Source of the DNA: Cornus controversa
Taxonomy: Eukaryota > Streptophyta > Magnoliopsida > Cornales > Cornaceae
Length of the DNA stretch: 64,000 nt
Direction: 5' to 3'
NCBI GenBank assembly: GCA_026545225.1
Contig: CM048845.1
Location: 107,644,533 to 107,708,532 of the forward strand
How positions within the stretch are numbered: position 1 is the stretch's first letter; each line of letters starts with the position of its first letter. Positions 51,751-62,479 of the stretch are shown here, one piece after another. The notes under the pieces are model-generated. The model had not been told where the DNA came from. It made no database searches and was given only the letters and a program-made list of their open reading frames with translations. The translations under genes were made by a program, and so were the position numbers.

Positions 51751-53940
51751 AGTTGTGATTTTTGATACATTTTTGAGAGAGATTGTACATCCATTGGGGA
51801 CATGTTTGATAGTTTATGGGAGAAATTGTATATCTATGGGGACATTGCTAACATTTTGGGCATATTGAGAAGTTGAGGGCCCAATTTGATCCTTATTTTT
51901 GAAATTTGGAGGGTGTTAAAAGATAACTTTGAATAGGGTGGTAAAAGAATGATTTTTAAAAATTGAGGAAAAATGATGATTATTTGTCATTTTTGATACA
52001 TTTACGAGAGAGATTGTACATCCACTGGGGACATTATTGAAATTTTGGACATATTGAGAAATTGAGAGCCCTATTTTGTCTTTGTTTTCGAAACGTGTAG
52101 GGGTAATAGGATTATTTCAAATCGTTATAATTATAATATTATTAATTTTGATTGGGGTCTAAAAAAGATTGTTTTAAAAACGTAGAGTAAGAAGATTTTG
52201 GAACATTGAGATAAAAAGATAAGTTTTGAAAGAGGGAGTCGAATTTGAAGATATTTTAAACGCGGAATAAAACTATAGTTTTGCAAACAGGGAGTTACAA
52301 CGAGAATTTTGCAACTCAGAATTAAAACTATCATTGGATCTCCTTTTTGATAGTTTATGGGAGAAATTGTACATCCATTGGGGACATTATTGAAATTTTG
52401 GACATATTGAGAAATTGAGAGCCCTATTCTGTAACAGAGAACTTGACGGCCCTATTTGGTCTTTGTTTTTGGAACGTGTAGGGGTAATAGGATGATTTAA
52501 AATCGTTAGAATAATAATATTATTAATTTTGAATGGGGTCTAAGAAAGATAGTTTTAAAAACATAGAGCAAGAAGAATTTGGAACATTGAGATAAACATA
52601 TAAATTTTGAAAGAGCGAGTCGAATTTGAAGATATTTTAAACGGGGGATAAACTATAGTTTTTCAAACAGGGAGCTACAACGAGGATTTTGCAACTCGGA
52701 AATAAAACTATCATTGGATCTCTTTTTTGATAGTTTATGGGAGAAATTGTATATCCATGGGGACATTGTTGACATTTCGGGCATATTGAGAAGTTGAGGG
52801 CCCAATTTGGTCCTTAGTTTTGAAATTAGGAGGGTGTTAAAGGATAACTTTGAATAGGGTGTTAAAGAATGATTTTTCAAAATTTAGGTAAAATGATGAT
52901 TAGTTGTCATTTTTGATACATTTATGAGAGAGATTGTACATCCATTGGGGACATTGTTGAAATTTTGGACATATTGAGAAATTGAGAGCCCTATTCTGTA
53001 ACAGAGAACTTGACGGCCCTATTTGGTCTTTGTTTTTGGAACGTGTCGGGGTAATAGGATGATTTAAAATCGTTAGAATAATAATATTGTTAATTTTGAA
53101 TGGGGTCTAAGAAAGATAGTTTTAAAAACATAGAGCAAGAAGAATTTGGAACATTGAGATAAACATATAAATTTGGAAAGAGCGAGTCGAATTTGAAGAT
53201 ATTTTAAACGGGGAATAAAACTATAGTTTTTCAAACAGGGAGCTACAACGAGGATTTTGCAACTCGAAATTAAAACTGTCATTGGATCTCTTTTTTGATA
53301 GTTTATGGGAGAAATTGTATATCCATGGAGACATTGTTGACATTTTGGGCTTATTGAGAAGTTGAGGGCCCAATTTGGTCCTTATTTTTGAAATTAGGAG
53401 GGTGTGAAAGGATAACTTTGAATAGGGTGGTAAAAGAATGATTTTTAAAAATTGAGGTAAAATGATGATTAGTTGTCATTTTTGATACATTTATGAGAGA
53501 AATCGTACATCCATAGGGGACATTATTGAAACTTTGGACATATTGAGAAATTGAGAGCCCTATTCTGTAACAGAGAACTTGACGGCCCTATTTTGTCTTT
53601 GTTTTTGAAACGTGTAGGGGTAATAGGATGATTTAAAATCATTATAATAATAATATTATTAATTTTGAATGGGGTCTAAAAAAGATAGTTTTAAAAACAT
53701 AGAGCAAGAAAATTTTGGAACATTGAGATAAACAGATAAATTTTGAAAGAGGGAGTTGAATTTGAAGATATTTTAAACGGGGAATAAAACTATAGTTTTT
53801 CAAACAGAGAGCTACAACGAGGATTTTGCAACTCGGAATTGAAACTATCATTGGATCTCTTTTTTGATAGTTTATGGGAGAAATTGTATATCCATGGGGA
53901 CATTGTTGACATTTTGGGCATATTGAGAGGTTGAGGGCCG

Positions 53941-56900
53941 ATTTGGTCCTTATTTTTGGAATTAGGAGGGGTAATAGGAAAACTTCGAATAGGGTGGGAA
54001 AAGAATGATTTTCAAATATTGAGGTAAAATGATGATTAGTTCTCTTTTTTGATACATTTATGATAGAAATTGTACATCCATTGGGGACATTATTGAAATT
54101 TTCGACATATTCAAAAATTGGGGCCCAATTCGGTCTTTGTTTTTGAAATAGGGAGGGGTAAGAGGATAACTTTGATCAGGAATGTTAAAGAATGATTCTT
54201 GAACATTAGAACAGAGAGTACGATGTAGATTTTGCAACAGGGATTTAAAACTATCATTAGTTCTCTTTTTTGATAGTTTGTGAGAAATTATATATCCATG
54301 GGGGTCATTTTTGGCATTTTCTACATATTTAGTGGTTGAGGGGTGTCTTTGTTTTTGAAATAGAGGGGTAATAGAATGATTTGAATTGTTATATTAAAAA
54401 GATTATTAAGAGGTTGAGGGCTCTATTTCGTCTTTGTTTTTGAAACGGGGAGGGGTAATAGGATGATTTAAAATCGTTAGAACAATAATAATATTAATTT
54501 TGAATGGGGTCTTAAAAAGATAGTTTTAAAAAAATATTGTAAGAATATTTTGGAGCATTGAGATAAAAAATAAATTTTAAAAGAGGGAGTCTAATTTGAA
54601 GATATTTTAAACGGTGAATAAAACAATAGTTTTTCAAACAGGGAGATATTACAAGGATTTTGCAACAAGGAGTTAAAACTATCATTGGATCTCTTTTTTG
54701 ATAGTTAATGGGAGAAATTTTATATCAATGGGGGCATTGTTGATATTTTGGGCATATTGAGAGGTTGAGGGCCCTATTTGGTCTTTATTTTTGAAAAAGA
54801 GAGTAATAGGATGATTTTGAATCTTTATAATAAAAAGATTATTTTTGAAAAGGGTCTAAAAAAGATAGTTGCACAAACATATAGTTAGAAAGAAGATTTG
54901 AACCATTGAGGTAAAAAGATGAATGTTGAAAGAGGAAGTTGAATGAAAGATTTTTGGAACAGGGAATTAAAACTATGGTTTTTCAAATAGGGAGCTACAA
55001 CGAAGATTTTGCAATAGACTTAAAACTATCATTAGTTCTCTATTTTTATACGTTTATGGGAGAAATTGTATATTCAAGGGGGACATTGTTGACATTTTGG
55101 ATATTTTGTGAGGTTAAAGGCTCTATTTGGTCCTTGAATCGTTATAGTAAAAAGATTATTTTTGAAATGGGGTTTGGAAAAGGTAGTTTTACAAACATAG
55201 AGCTAGAAAAGAAGATTTTGGAAAATGAAGGTAAAATATGATTTGTGAAAGAGCGAGTTGAATAGAGGATTTTTTAAACGGGGAATCAAAACTATGGTTT
55301 TTGAAAAAGGAAGCTACAACGAAGATTTTGTAACAGAGAGTTAAAATTATTATTAGTTTTCTTTTTTGATAGGTTTATGGGAGAAATTGTATATTCATGG
55401 GGACATTGTTGACATTTTGGACATATTGAGAAGTTAAGGGCCCTATTTGGTCCATGTTATTGAAACAGGGAGAGATAATAAGATGATTTTGAATCGTTGT
55501 AGTAAAACGGTTATTTTTTATAGGGGTCTGAAAAAGATTGTTTTACAAACATAGAGTAAGAAGAATTTGGAACATTGAGATAAAAAGATAAATTTTGAAA
55601 GAGGGAGTTAAATTTAAAGATATTTTAAACGGGGAATCAAAACTATAGTTTTTCGAACAGGGAGCTAGAACGACGATTTTGCAACAAGGAGTTAAAACTA
55701 TCATTAGAACTCTTTTTTAATAGTTTATGGGTGAAATTGTATATCCATTGAGGACATTGTTGACATTTTGGGCATATTGAGAAGTTAAGGGCCTTATTTG
55801 GTCCTTATTTTTGAAACACTGAAGGATAAGATGATGATTTTGAATCGTTATAGTAAAAACTATCATTAGTCCTATTTTTTGATAGGTTTATGGGAGAAAT
55901 TGTATATCCATGGGGGACATTGTTGACATTTTGGACATATTTAGAGACAAAGGGCCATGTTTGGTCCTTGTTTTTGAAATAGAGAGGGGTAATAGGATGA
56001 TTTTGAATCATTATAGTAAAAAGATTATTTTACAAACAGGGAGGGGTAATAGTATAACTTTGAACAGTGTGATAAAAGTATGATTTTGAAACATTGATGT
56101 AAAAAGATTATTTTGAAATGGGTGAAAAAACAATAATATTTTAAATAGAAAACAAATAATTTTGAAACATTGAAGAGAAAATATAATTTTATAAAGATTG
56201 ATTAAAAAGAGAAAATTTGAAATAGAGAGTCAAAACAACAAGGAGATAAAAGGATCATTTTGAAACATTGAAGTAAAAATATAGAAAAAAGAATATTTTT
56301 CAAACAGGGAGGGGTAATAGGATAACCTTGAAGAGGGTTCTAAAAAGATGATTTTGAAACATTGAGGGAAAAAAGATTATTTTTGAAGTGCGTAAAAAAA
56401 CAGTAAGATTTTGAAATAGAAAACAAATAATATTAAAACATTGAGGTGAAAAGATGATTTTATAAAGATAGATTAAAAAAATAATATTTGAAATAGGGAG
56501 TCAAAAGACGAAACTAGGAGTTAAAAAGAAGATTTTTGCAACATGTTTTGAAACAGGGAGATAAAAGGATCATTTTGAAACATTGAAGTGACAAAATTAT
56601 TTTTGAAATGGGGAAACAGGGAGATAAAATGATCATTTTGAAACATTGAAGTAAAAATATTGTTTTTGAAAGGGGATCTGAAAAGGATAGTTTTAGAAAC
56701 ATAGAATTAAAAAGAAGATTTTGAAACATTGAGGTAAAAAGATTAATTATGAAAGAGGAAGCTGAAAAGAAGATTTTGAAATGGGGAGTCAAAACTATGG
56801 TTTTTGAAACAGGGAGCTACAACGAAGATTTTGCAATAGGGAGTTAAAACTATCATTAGTTCTATTTTTTGATAGCTTTATGGGAGACATTTTATATTCA

Positions 56901-58076
56901 TGGGGGACATTTTGGACATATTGAGATGTTGAGGGCCCTATTTGGCCCTTGTTTTTGAAACGGGGAAGGGTAATAGGATGATTTTGAATCATTATAGTAA
57001 AAAGTTTGTTTTTGAAAGGAGGTCTAAAAAGATAGTTTTAAAAACATAGAGTTAGAAAGAAGATTTTGGAACATTGAGGTAAAAAGATAAATTTCGAAAG
57101 AGGGAGTTAAATAAAAGATTTTTGAAACAGAGAGTTAAAACGATGGTTTTTAAAACAAGGAGCTACAACGAAGATTTTGGAACAGGGAGTTAAAACTATC
57201 ATTAGTTTTCTTTTTTGAAACTATCATTAGTTCTCTTTTTTGTTAGGTTTGGAGGAGAAATTGAATATCCATGTGGGACATTGTTGACATTTTGGACATA
57301 TTGAGAGGTTAAGGGCCCTATTTGGTTCCTGTTTTTTTAAACAGGGAGGGGTCATTGGGATTATTTTGAATCGTTATAGTAAAAAGATTATTTTTGAATG
57401 AGAGAGTGAAAAAGATAGTTTTACAAACATATAGTTAGAAAGAAGATTTTGGAACATTTAAGTAAAAAGATGAATTTTGAAAGTGGAAGTTTAATAGAAG
57501 ATTTTTTAAACGGGGAGTTAAAACTATAGTTTTTGAAACAGGGAGCTAGAACTTTGCAACAGGGAGTTAAAACTATCATTAGTTCTCTTTTTTCATATGT
57601 TTATGGGAGAAATTGTATATCCACAGGGGACAGTGTCATTTTAGACATTGAGTGGTTGAGGGCTCTATTTGGTCCTTGTTTTTGAAACAGGGAGAGGTAA
57701 TAGGATGATTTTGAATCATTATATTAAAAGATTTTTTTTAAAGTGGGTCTAAAAAAGATAGTTTTATAAACATAGAATTAGAAAAAAGATTTTGGAACAT
57801 TGAGGTAAAAAGATGAATTTTGAAAGAGTGAGTTGTACAGACAATTTTTGAAATGGGGGAGTCAAAACTATGATTTTGAAACAGGGAGCTACAATTAAGA
57901 TTTTGCAATAGGGAGTTAAAACTATCATTAGTTCTCTTTTTTGATAGGTTTATGTGAGAAATTGTATATCCATGGGGACATTGTTGATATTTTGGATATA
58001 TTGAGAGGTTGAGGGCCCTTTGTAGTTGTTTTTGAAACAGGGTGGGGTTTTAGGATGATTTTGAATCGTTATTATG
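53941..58076. repeat. Degenerate right edge of the satellite
   Basis: Sequence identity falls sharply and the A/B alternation disappears. Instead a single monomer of about 350 bp is seen: leaders (TTTATGGGAG-like) lie at about 54705, 55052, 55373, 55724, and later 56877, 57248, 57600 and 57949, mostly 347-371 bp apart. Each holds a leader of about 110 bp followed by eight or nine 27-29 bp repeats. One interval (55724-55889, about 165 bp) is B-like. No gene is seen. Confidence 0.88.
55990..56870. repeat. Almost pure 27-29 bp minisatellite
   Basis: Roughly 30 consecutive short units occur with no leader between them. Each starts GAAACAGGGAG or GAAACATTGAG, continues with an A-rich middle such as ttaaaaaga, and ends in GATTTT. 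Unit length varies by a few bases. The same 28-mers can be recognised inside the A and B subunits across the whole array. Confidence 0.85.
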
Positions 58077-60184
58077 GTTAATGAGATTTTAAGAGGGTTT
58101 GAATCCTCAAAAACTCATCCCTATGGCTTTTAAATTGACCTACACAAGGCCTATGATTCTATTTCTTGGAATTTTCTATTTTGCACTTTGAAAACTTTTG
58201 GCTTTGGTGATAAATGGATTGGGTGGGTAAAGGAATGCCTCTCCACCGCTAGGTTCTCTGTTTTAGTTCATGGATCTCCTGCTGGCTATTTCCAACCACA
58301 AAGGGCTTTGAGGCAGGGTTTGGCTTCATCACCTCCCCTTTTAACTCTCATCAAAGAGATTTTTCTTCTATGATTCTGTATGAGGGTGAGAATGGCAAGT
58401 TTTTTGTTCAGTTCTGTTGCTGTACAAAATGGTATGTCTTTCACTCACTGCTTTTATGCAGTTGATCTGTTTTTAATTTCCAACGCTAATATCAAATTTG
58501 TTGGTTGTATTGTCAATATTCTTAAAAAATTTCAAGACCTGTCTGGGCTCTCAGTTAACTAGATTTAAAGCAAGGGCATTTTTCTCTAAATCAGTGAGAA
58601 GGAAGAATCAGATTTGTCGAGTCCTGGGCATGAGCTCTGGGACTTTACCTATGCAGTACTTGGATTTGCCTATGACTGACAGGGGACTGAAGAAAAAGGA
58701 GTGCAAAATCTTATTAGATAAAGTTGCTGCTAAGCTCAATAATTGGGGATCTCTGAGTTTATCCTAAGCGGGTAGACTTGAGTTGATTAAATTAGTGATT
58801 TATTCGATAATTCAATATTGCTGTAGTGCCTTCAAGCTTCATTTTGCTGCTGTATTTGCTATTGAGAAGATGATTAAAAACTTCTTGTGGGGGTTGCAGT
58901 CTAAATTCTAGAAAGTTACACCTCTTGAGATGGAGCACGGTTTCTTTTCCTAAGATTGAAGGTGGAATGGGCCTAAGGAGGATTGCTGATGTTAATAAAG
59001 CTGCTCAGTGTAAATTGTTCCAGGATTTTGTTCAAGAGAATGATAGAATGAGGATCCCCGGTTGAAACAGATCGATTTGCAGCATGAATCCATTTGGTCC
59101 TGCACTGTGAGGAAAATGCATTCCATGTTCTGGAAACATTTTCTAGAAGTCACAGAATTTATGGCTAGCAATGTCACTTCCCAAATTGGTGATGGCCAAG
59201 CTCTAAGACTCTTCCTGGACCCATGGTGGAATGGATATTCTTTAATTCAGACTTTTGGCCATAAGATTAAAAGGAAATTTGATCTTTTTAGAACAGCTCC
59301 TCTTAGTTCTATCCTTCATAATGGTAGATGGAGGAAACCAGAGTTTCTGGCTGAGGAAGTTGAAGATATTTGGAATCAAATTGATGTTGTTCCTATTGTG
59401 CAAGGCTCAGACTGTATTAACTGGAAACATGGTGTTGCATCATTCAAATCTTTTTGGAAACATTATAGAACAGAAGGTCCTAAAAAACAATGGTCCAAGT
59501 TAGTGTGGAATGGAGGGCCAGCTGCATGTATCACCTCTTGTTTGGCCATACAAAATAAGTTGCCTTCTCTTTCAAATTTACAGCTTTGGGGCATGTGTTA
59601 CATCTATCTGTCATAATTGTATGAAGAATTCTAACATGAGAGATCATCTATTTTTCAGTTTGTTCAATTGGAATTGGGGCAGTGTGGAACTGTGGATAGC
59701 TTTGATAAGCTGATGGGTTGGTTTACTGTTAATTCAAAGCCTAGAAATCTAAAAGCAAAATGTTGAGACTAATTTTCACTTATACCACTGCTGGCAAATT
59801 TGTTGGTCCAGGAATCAGAAATTTCATGATGATATTGATGTTAATCCCTATCAAGCTGCAAGGCAGATTTTATGGAATATTGTGGATACTTTAGGTCTTC
59901 AACTTTAGGACCTGCTGCAGGTGTTTTGTCTTTAAGTGGGCCTTCTAACAATGGCCAGATTGTTAGAAGGTTTTGTGGATTGTTTTGTCTTCCCATTTGT
60001 TCTATTGGTTTCACTGTTTTGTTTCCTTTCGTTGGCTTTTTTGTTTTGATGTTCTTGTTAGCAAACTTCTGGAAATGGGCTTCTGGTAAGCCTTTTCTGG
60101 TTTTTTTTGAAAACTTTTTTGGTTCTCCTGTTGTTGTATTTCTGTTTGTTTGTTAATGAAATTATTTGGCTTAGGAAAAAAAAA
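58077..60184 (+). pseudogene. 5'-truncated LINE (L1-type) retrotransposon, decayed
   Basis: The sequence starts inside the reverse transcriptase. From 58077 one frame reads VNEILRGFESSKTHPYGF, a TAA, then IDLHKAYDSISWNFLF and FGFGDKWIGWVKECL, all typical of plant L1 RT. The active-site box reads FYAVDLF, so the second-to-last position of YADD is Val (GTT at 58461-58463). Several stops and at least one frameshift (about 58500) follow. Later parts match the RT C-terminal region (LPMQYLDLPMTDRGLKK) and, at about 59170-59620, the zinc-binding RT domain (LFLDPWWNG, FKSFWKHYR, WSKLVWN). The tail ends in nine A at 60176-60184. No target-site duplication is evident. Confidence 0.88.
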
Positions 60185-60662
60185 GAATAGAAAAATATAA
60201 TTTTGAAATATAAATAAGTAGTGTTTGGGTAGGGGCTGCGGTTGGCTTAAATCAATAGTGTTTGGCTAGATAATGTGGTCTCTCTCCTTTGCGACCAAAT
60301 ATCATCTTTTATTGTAATCCTATAGCAATCTTAAGAAGGGGTACAACACCAATATCCTCTAGTAATAATTCCTAAATTCAAATAAATAATAGAGTACAAC
60401 CATAACATTTAAAAAGTCAAAAGATCATACAGTATAGTAGCAACATGTAAGACATTTTAAAATGTGATCAATTTCCATGAATTTTAGAATCATGTCAGAA
60501 ATAAACATTTGCACATATAGTATAGTAGTAGCGAGAGTGAGATTTAGACAAAATATAAATAGAACAAGATTAAAACAGGTACATAACCAAATGGACATAA
60601 AGCATAAGAAATCTGGAAACACATATTTCGCAAATTGGAAAATAAAGGGTGAACTACCTTGC
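60185..60662. other. Intergenic, no gene seen
   Basis: AT-rich sequence. The first 35 bases (gaatagaaaaatataattttg...) weakly resemble the satellite minisatellite and may be its last trace beyond the LINE. A TAGTGTTTGG motif occurs twice, near 60219 and 60255. Nothing else is recognisable. Confidence 0.5.
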
Positions 60663-60933
60663 CTGAATGAATCCTGCATCAGCCAAATCCTTATCCTCAT
60701 TCATGCATAACCCAATCAGTTCTATCTCCATTCGGTGTACGACCTTGGTGAAAGACCAAAGTTTTCACCATTCCTACTGTTTGTTTGTTGTAAAGAACAG
60801 CTCTATCCTCCTTTCCTGTTGTTTTTCAATACCCGTTTCCAGTTGAGAAACTTTCTTTGGGCCAATTGCATATTTCCTCTCTCGCAGACAAAAGAAATAC
60901 ATTCACGATCTTTACTTCGCAAACAACATTTAT
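60663..60933 (-). pseudogene. NAC-domain transcription factor, broken middle exon
   Basis: Reading the minus strand downward from 60933, the NAC-domain blocks appear in order in three frames: LRSKDRE; YFF then a C/R-rich piece ending [48 protein letters not shown]; and DKDLADAGFIQ. NAC proteins are plant DNA-binding transcription factors. Lesions seen are a lost base at the Trp after DRE, another frameshift before TGNG, TGG to TGA in the invariant GYWK, an extra codon in GKDR, and a deletion with frameshift after VMHE. A good acceptor (tttcctcag) lies upstream and a GC-type donor (CAG then GCAAGG) downstream, so it is one former exon. No matching first or last exon was found nearby. Confidence 0.85.
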
Positions 60934-62223
60934 CTGAGGAAACACCAAGCATTAGGTAAGAACCACAAAAAGAAAATAGGATGCGCAAATACATATGATA
61001 AAAAATAAAAATAAAAAATGAGTGCTTCTAAAGAACAACAGTACGACAAAAACAAAAATTAGATGACAAAAAAGACAAAACCATCAGAAAGCAGAAAAAT
61101 ATTCCCAGACCAAGTAAAAGAAACATATGATATGTCATCTCATAAAGCCATTAGCATATATCTGCCAACTGAAAACATCACAAATGCCAAAAGCATGTGT
61201 TAATCATACATATAAAACCCCACAGTTACATATCAGCAAACAGCAAACCTACTGAAGAACAAAGTGAATTTAGTGAAACGAAATCCTGGAGTGGGGGACA
61301 ATCTCGCTATAAAGTATGCTAATTGGACGTCCCACAATCTAATAATCTTTTGAATACAATATTGTGTCTTGTAAACTAGGAAAAGAAGAAACCCTTCCCA
61401 CAAATATTTTTTTCCCAGAGTATAAATAAGATGGAGACAGGAAAACCTTTTGAAAACCATAAAAAATATGCGTATAAATGCCACAAGGAACCCTTCCCAA
61501 CACATTTAAATCCCGTCAAGCCCAATGTCGAAACAAGATCTTCCACGAACACCACAACCTACCGGAGTTCATGAAACAAAGAGCACAGCCAAAAAACCAC
61601 TAATACCACTGATGCTTCTTGGAGAGATCAAAAGACATTTGGTGTGCAAGACAAATCCTGTTGTTTTCAATATTATCAGCCTCATATAATAGTACCTCAA
61701 AAAACGCACAACAACTACACATACTTGAAACAAAAAGAAAGCAACAAATCTATCATTCCCTTTTTTGTCAAAAGGTAGGGAACTTAGATGATTTTCCAAG
61801 CAGAAAACATCATAAACATCTCAACAAAAAAAACGCATACTCTGCTTTCAACACATTATGCTTCACAAAGTTGACAACTCAAAACTCAAAGTAGCCATAG
61901 ACAAATGAAGACCCAAAAACTAGGTAACGAGACTCTAACAACCTCATATATAACTATATATAACTATTATTTATGGACAACGAGAAGGACCTGAACACAC
62001 ATGTCAAAAACTGAAAAACATGGGACCGCAACAATAGATTATCAAAAACCTCCAAATCACACGATGTACTGAAAATTACAGACACTGTGTCATACAAATA
62101 GAAGTGCGAAATATGAAATCTGACCTAGGGTATTAACTAATAATTTCACAAGTAGAATTCAAAAAGAAACATAATATAAAGATCAATACATATTTATTGT
62201 AAATAAAGGTCAATAGAGCATAC
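60934..62223. other. AT-rich stretch, no gene seen
   Basis: A/T-rich DNA with only short incidental frames on both strands. It could be intron of the candidate minus-strand gene starting at 62363, or plain intergenic DNA. I recognise no exon, RNA gene or transposon in it. Confidence 0.4.
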
Positions 62224-62363
62224 GGCGATAAACTTGTTGACTCTCTTAGACTCTTCGATGGCCAAGAAATCTGTCTCAAATGCAGAGGCGCTTTGTCGTC
62301 GGAAAATTCGTTTGATTTCGGGCTTAATCTCCGGTGCCGTGGCGGTGGTGTCGCCGCCATTGG
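62224..62363 (-). CDS. Possible first coding exon, unknown protein
   Basis: A local GC-rich island on the minus strand has the look of a plant gene start: TATA box at 62463-62472, a CT-rich leader, then ATG in good context (CCAATGGCGGC) at 62361-62363. The frame reads MAATPPPRHRRLSPKSNEF and continues basic and Ser/Pro-rich for about 46 codons to a possible donor GTATGC at 62223-62218. An ATG at 62396 is in the same frame and would add 11 residues. A second minus frame is also open (ending FLAIEESKRVNKFIA) but lacks an ATG, and a plus-strand frame (MAKKSVSNAEAL..., 62258, 43 codons) is open too. I recognise none of these proteins. Confidence 0.35.
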
Positions 62364-62462
62364 AGTTCTTGGTAGAGAGAGAGATTTAAGTTTCATCGAT
62401 GAATCTGTCGCCCCAAGAACGTAAAACATGTGAGAGAACAGTAGACTGTCCGCGGTTGATCG

Positions 62463-62472
62463 TATATATATA
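62463..62472 (-). promoter_or_regulatory. Possible TATA box
   Basis: Tatatatata lies about 100 bp before the candidate ATG at 62363, which would give a leader of about 70 bases. It is a simple AT run, so it could be chance. Confidence 0.4.
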
Positions 62473-62479
62473 GTTTAAA

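Larger units (their letters stand above)
21038..53940. repeat. Satellite array, block 3 (main block)
   Basis: This is 32.9 kb of A and B subunits in constant orientation. The interval 21-39 kb consists of diverged dimers with scattered longer duplications: 30180-30660 matches 32464-32944 at an offset of 2284 bp, and 28800-29200 matches 33456-33860 at 4656 bp, about twice that. The interval 39-51.75 kb is a young higher-order array, and 51.75-53.9 kb returns to ordinary dimers. Across all of it I see no insertion, gene or RNA gene. Minus-strand frames of 60-138 codons recur only because the unit lacks stops in one frame, and they break at each length change. Confidence 0.96.

Noticed and set aside
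2452..54000. Dozens of minus-strand open frames of 60-138 codons with near-identical peptides, which could be mistaken for a multigene family of small proteins
   Set aside because: They lie wholly inside the satellite, recur with its period, start and stop at whatever ATG and stop a given subunit happens to have, and shift frame at each length change. Unit lengths are not kept in multiples of three. No promoter or conserved start is associated.
54939..55241. Plus-strand 100-codon frame in the right edge of the array
   Set aside because: It spans leader and 28-mers of the degenerate satellite, and its peptide is simply the translated repeat.
618..58076. CRISPR-like array (regular 28-bp repeats)
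   Set aside because: There are no unique spacers, the repeats abut and are degenerate, no cas genes are present and the sequence is clearly from a plant nucleus.
60216..60275. Two TAGTGTTTGG motifs, considered as ends of a small hAT-like MITE
   Set aside because: Both are in the same orientation and only about 36 bp apart, with no terminal inverted repeat or 8-bp duplication.
61233..61505. PGFRF on the minus strand at about 61276-61290, which could be the start of a NAC first exon at a plausible distance from the NAC pseudogene exon
   Set aside because: The residues after PGFRF do not follow the NAC pattern (no HPTDEEL, no YYL), in any frame down to 61120. Five residues alone are likely chance.
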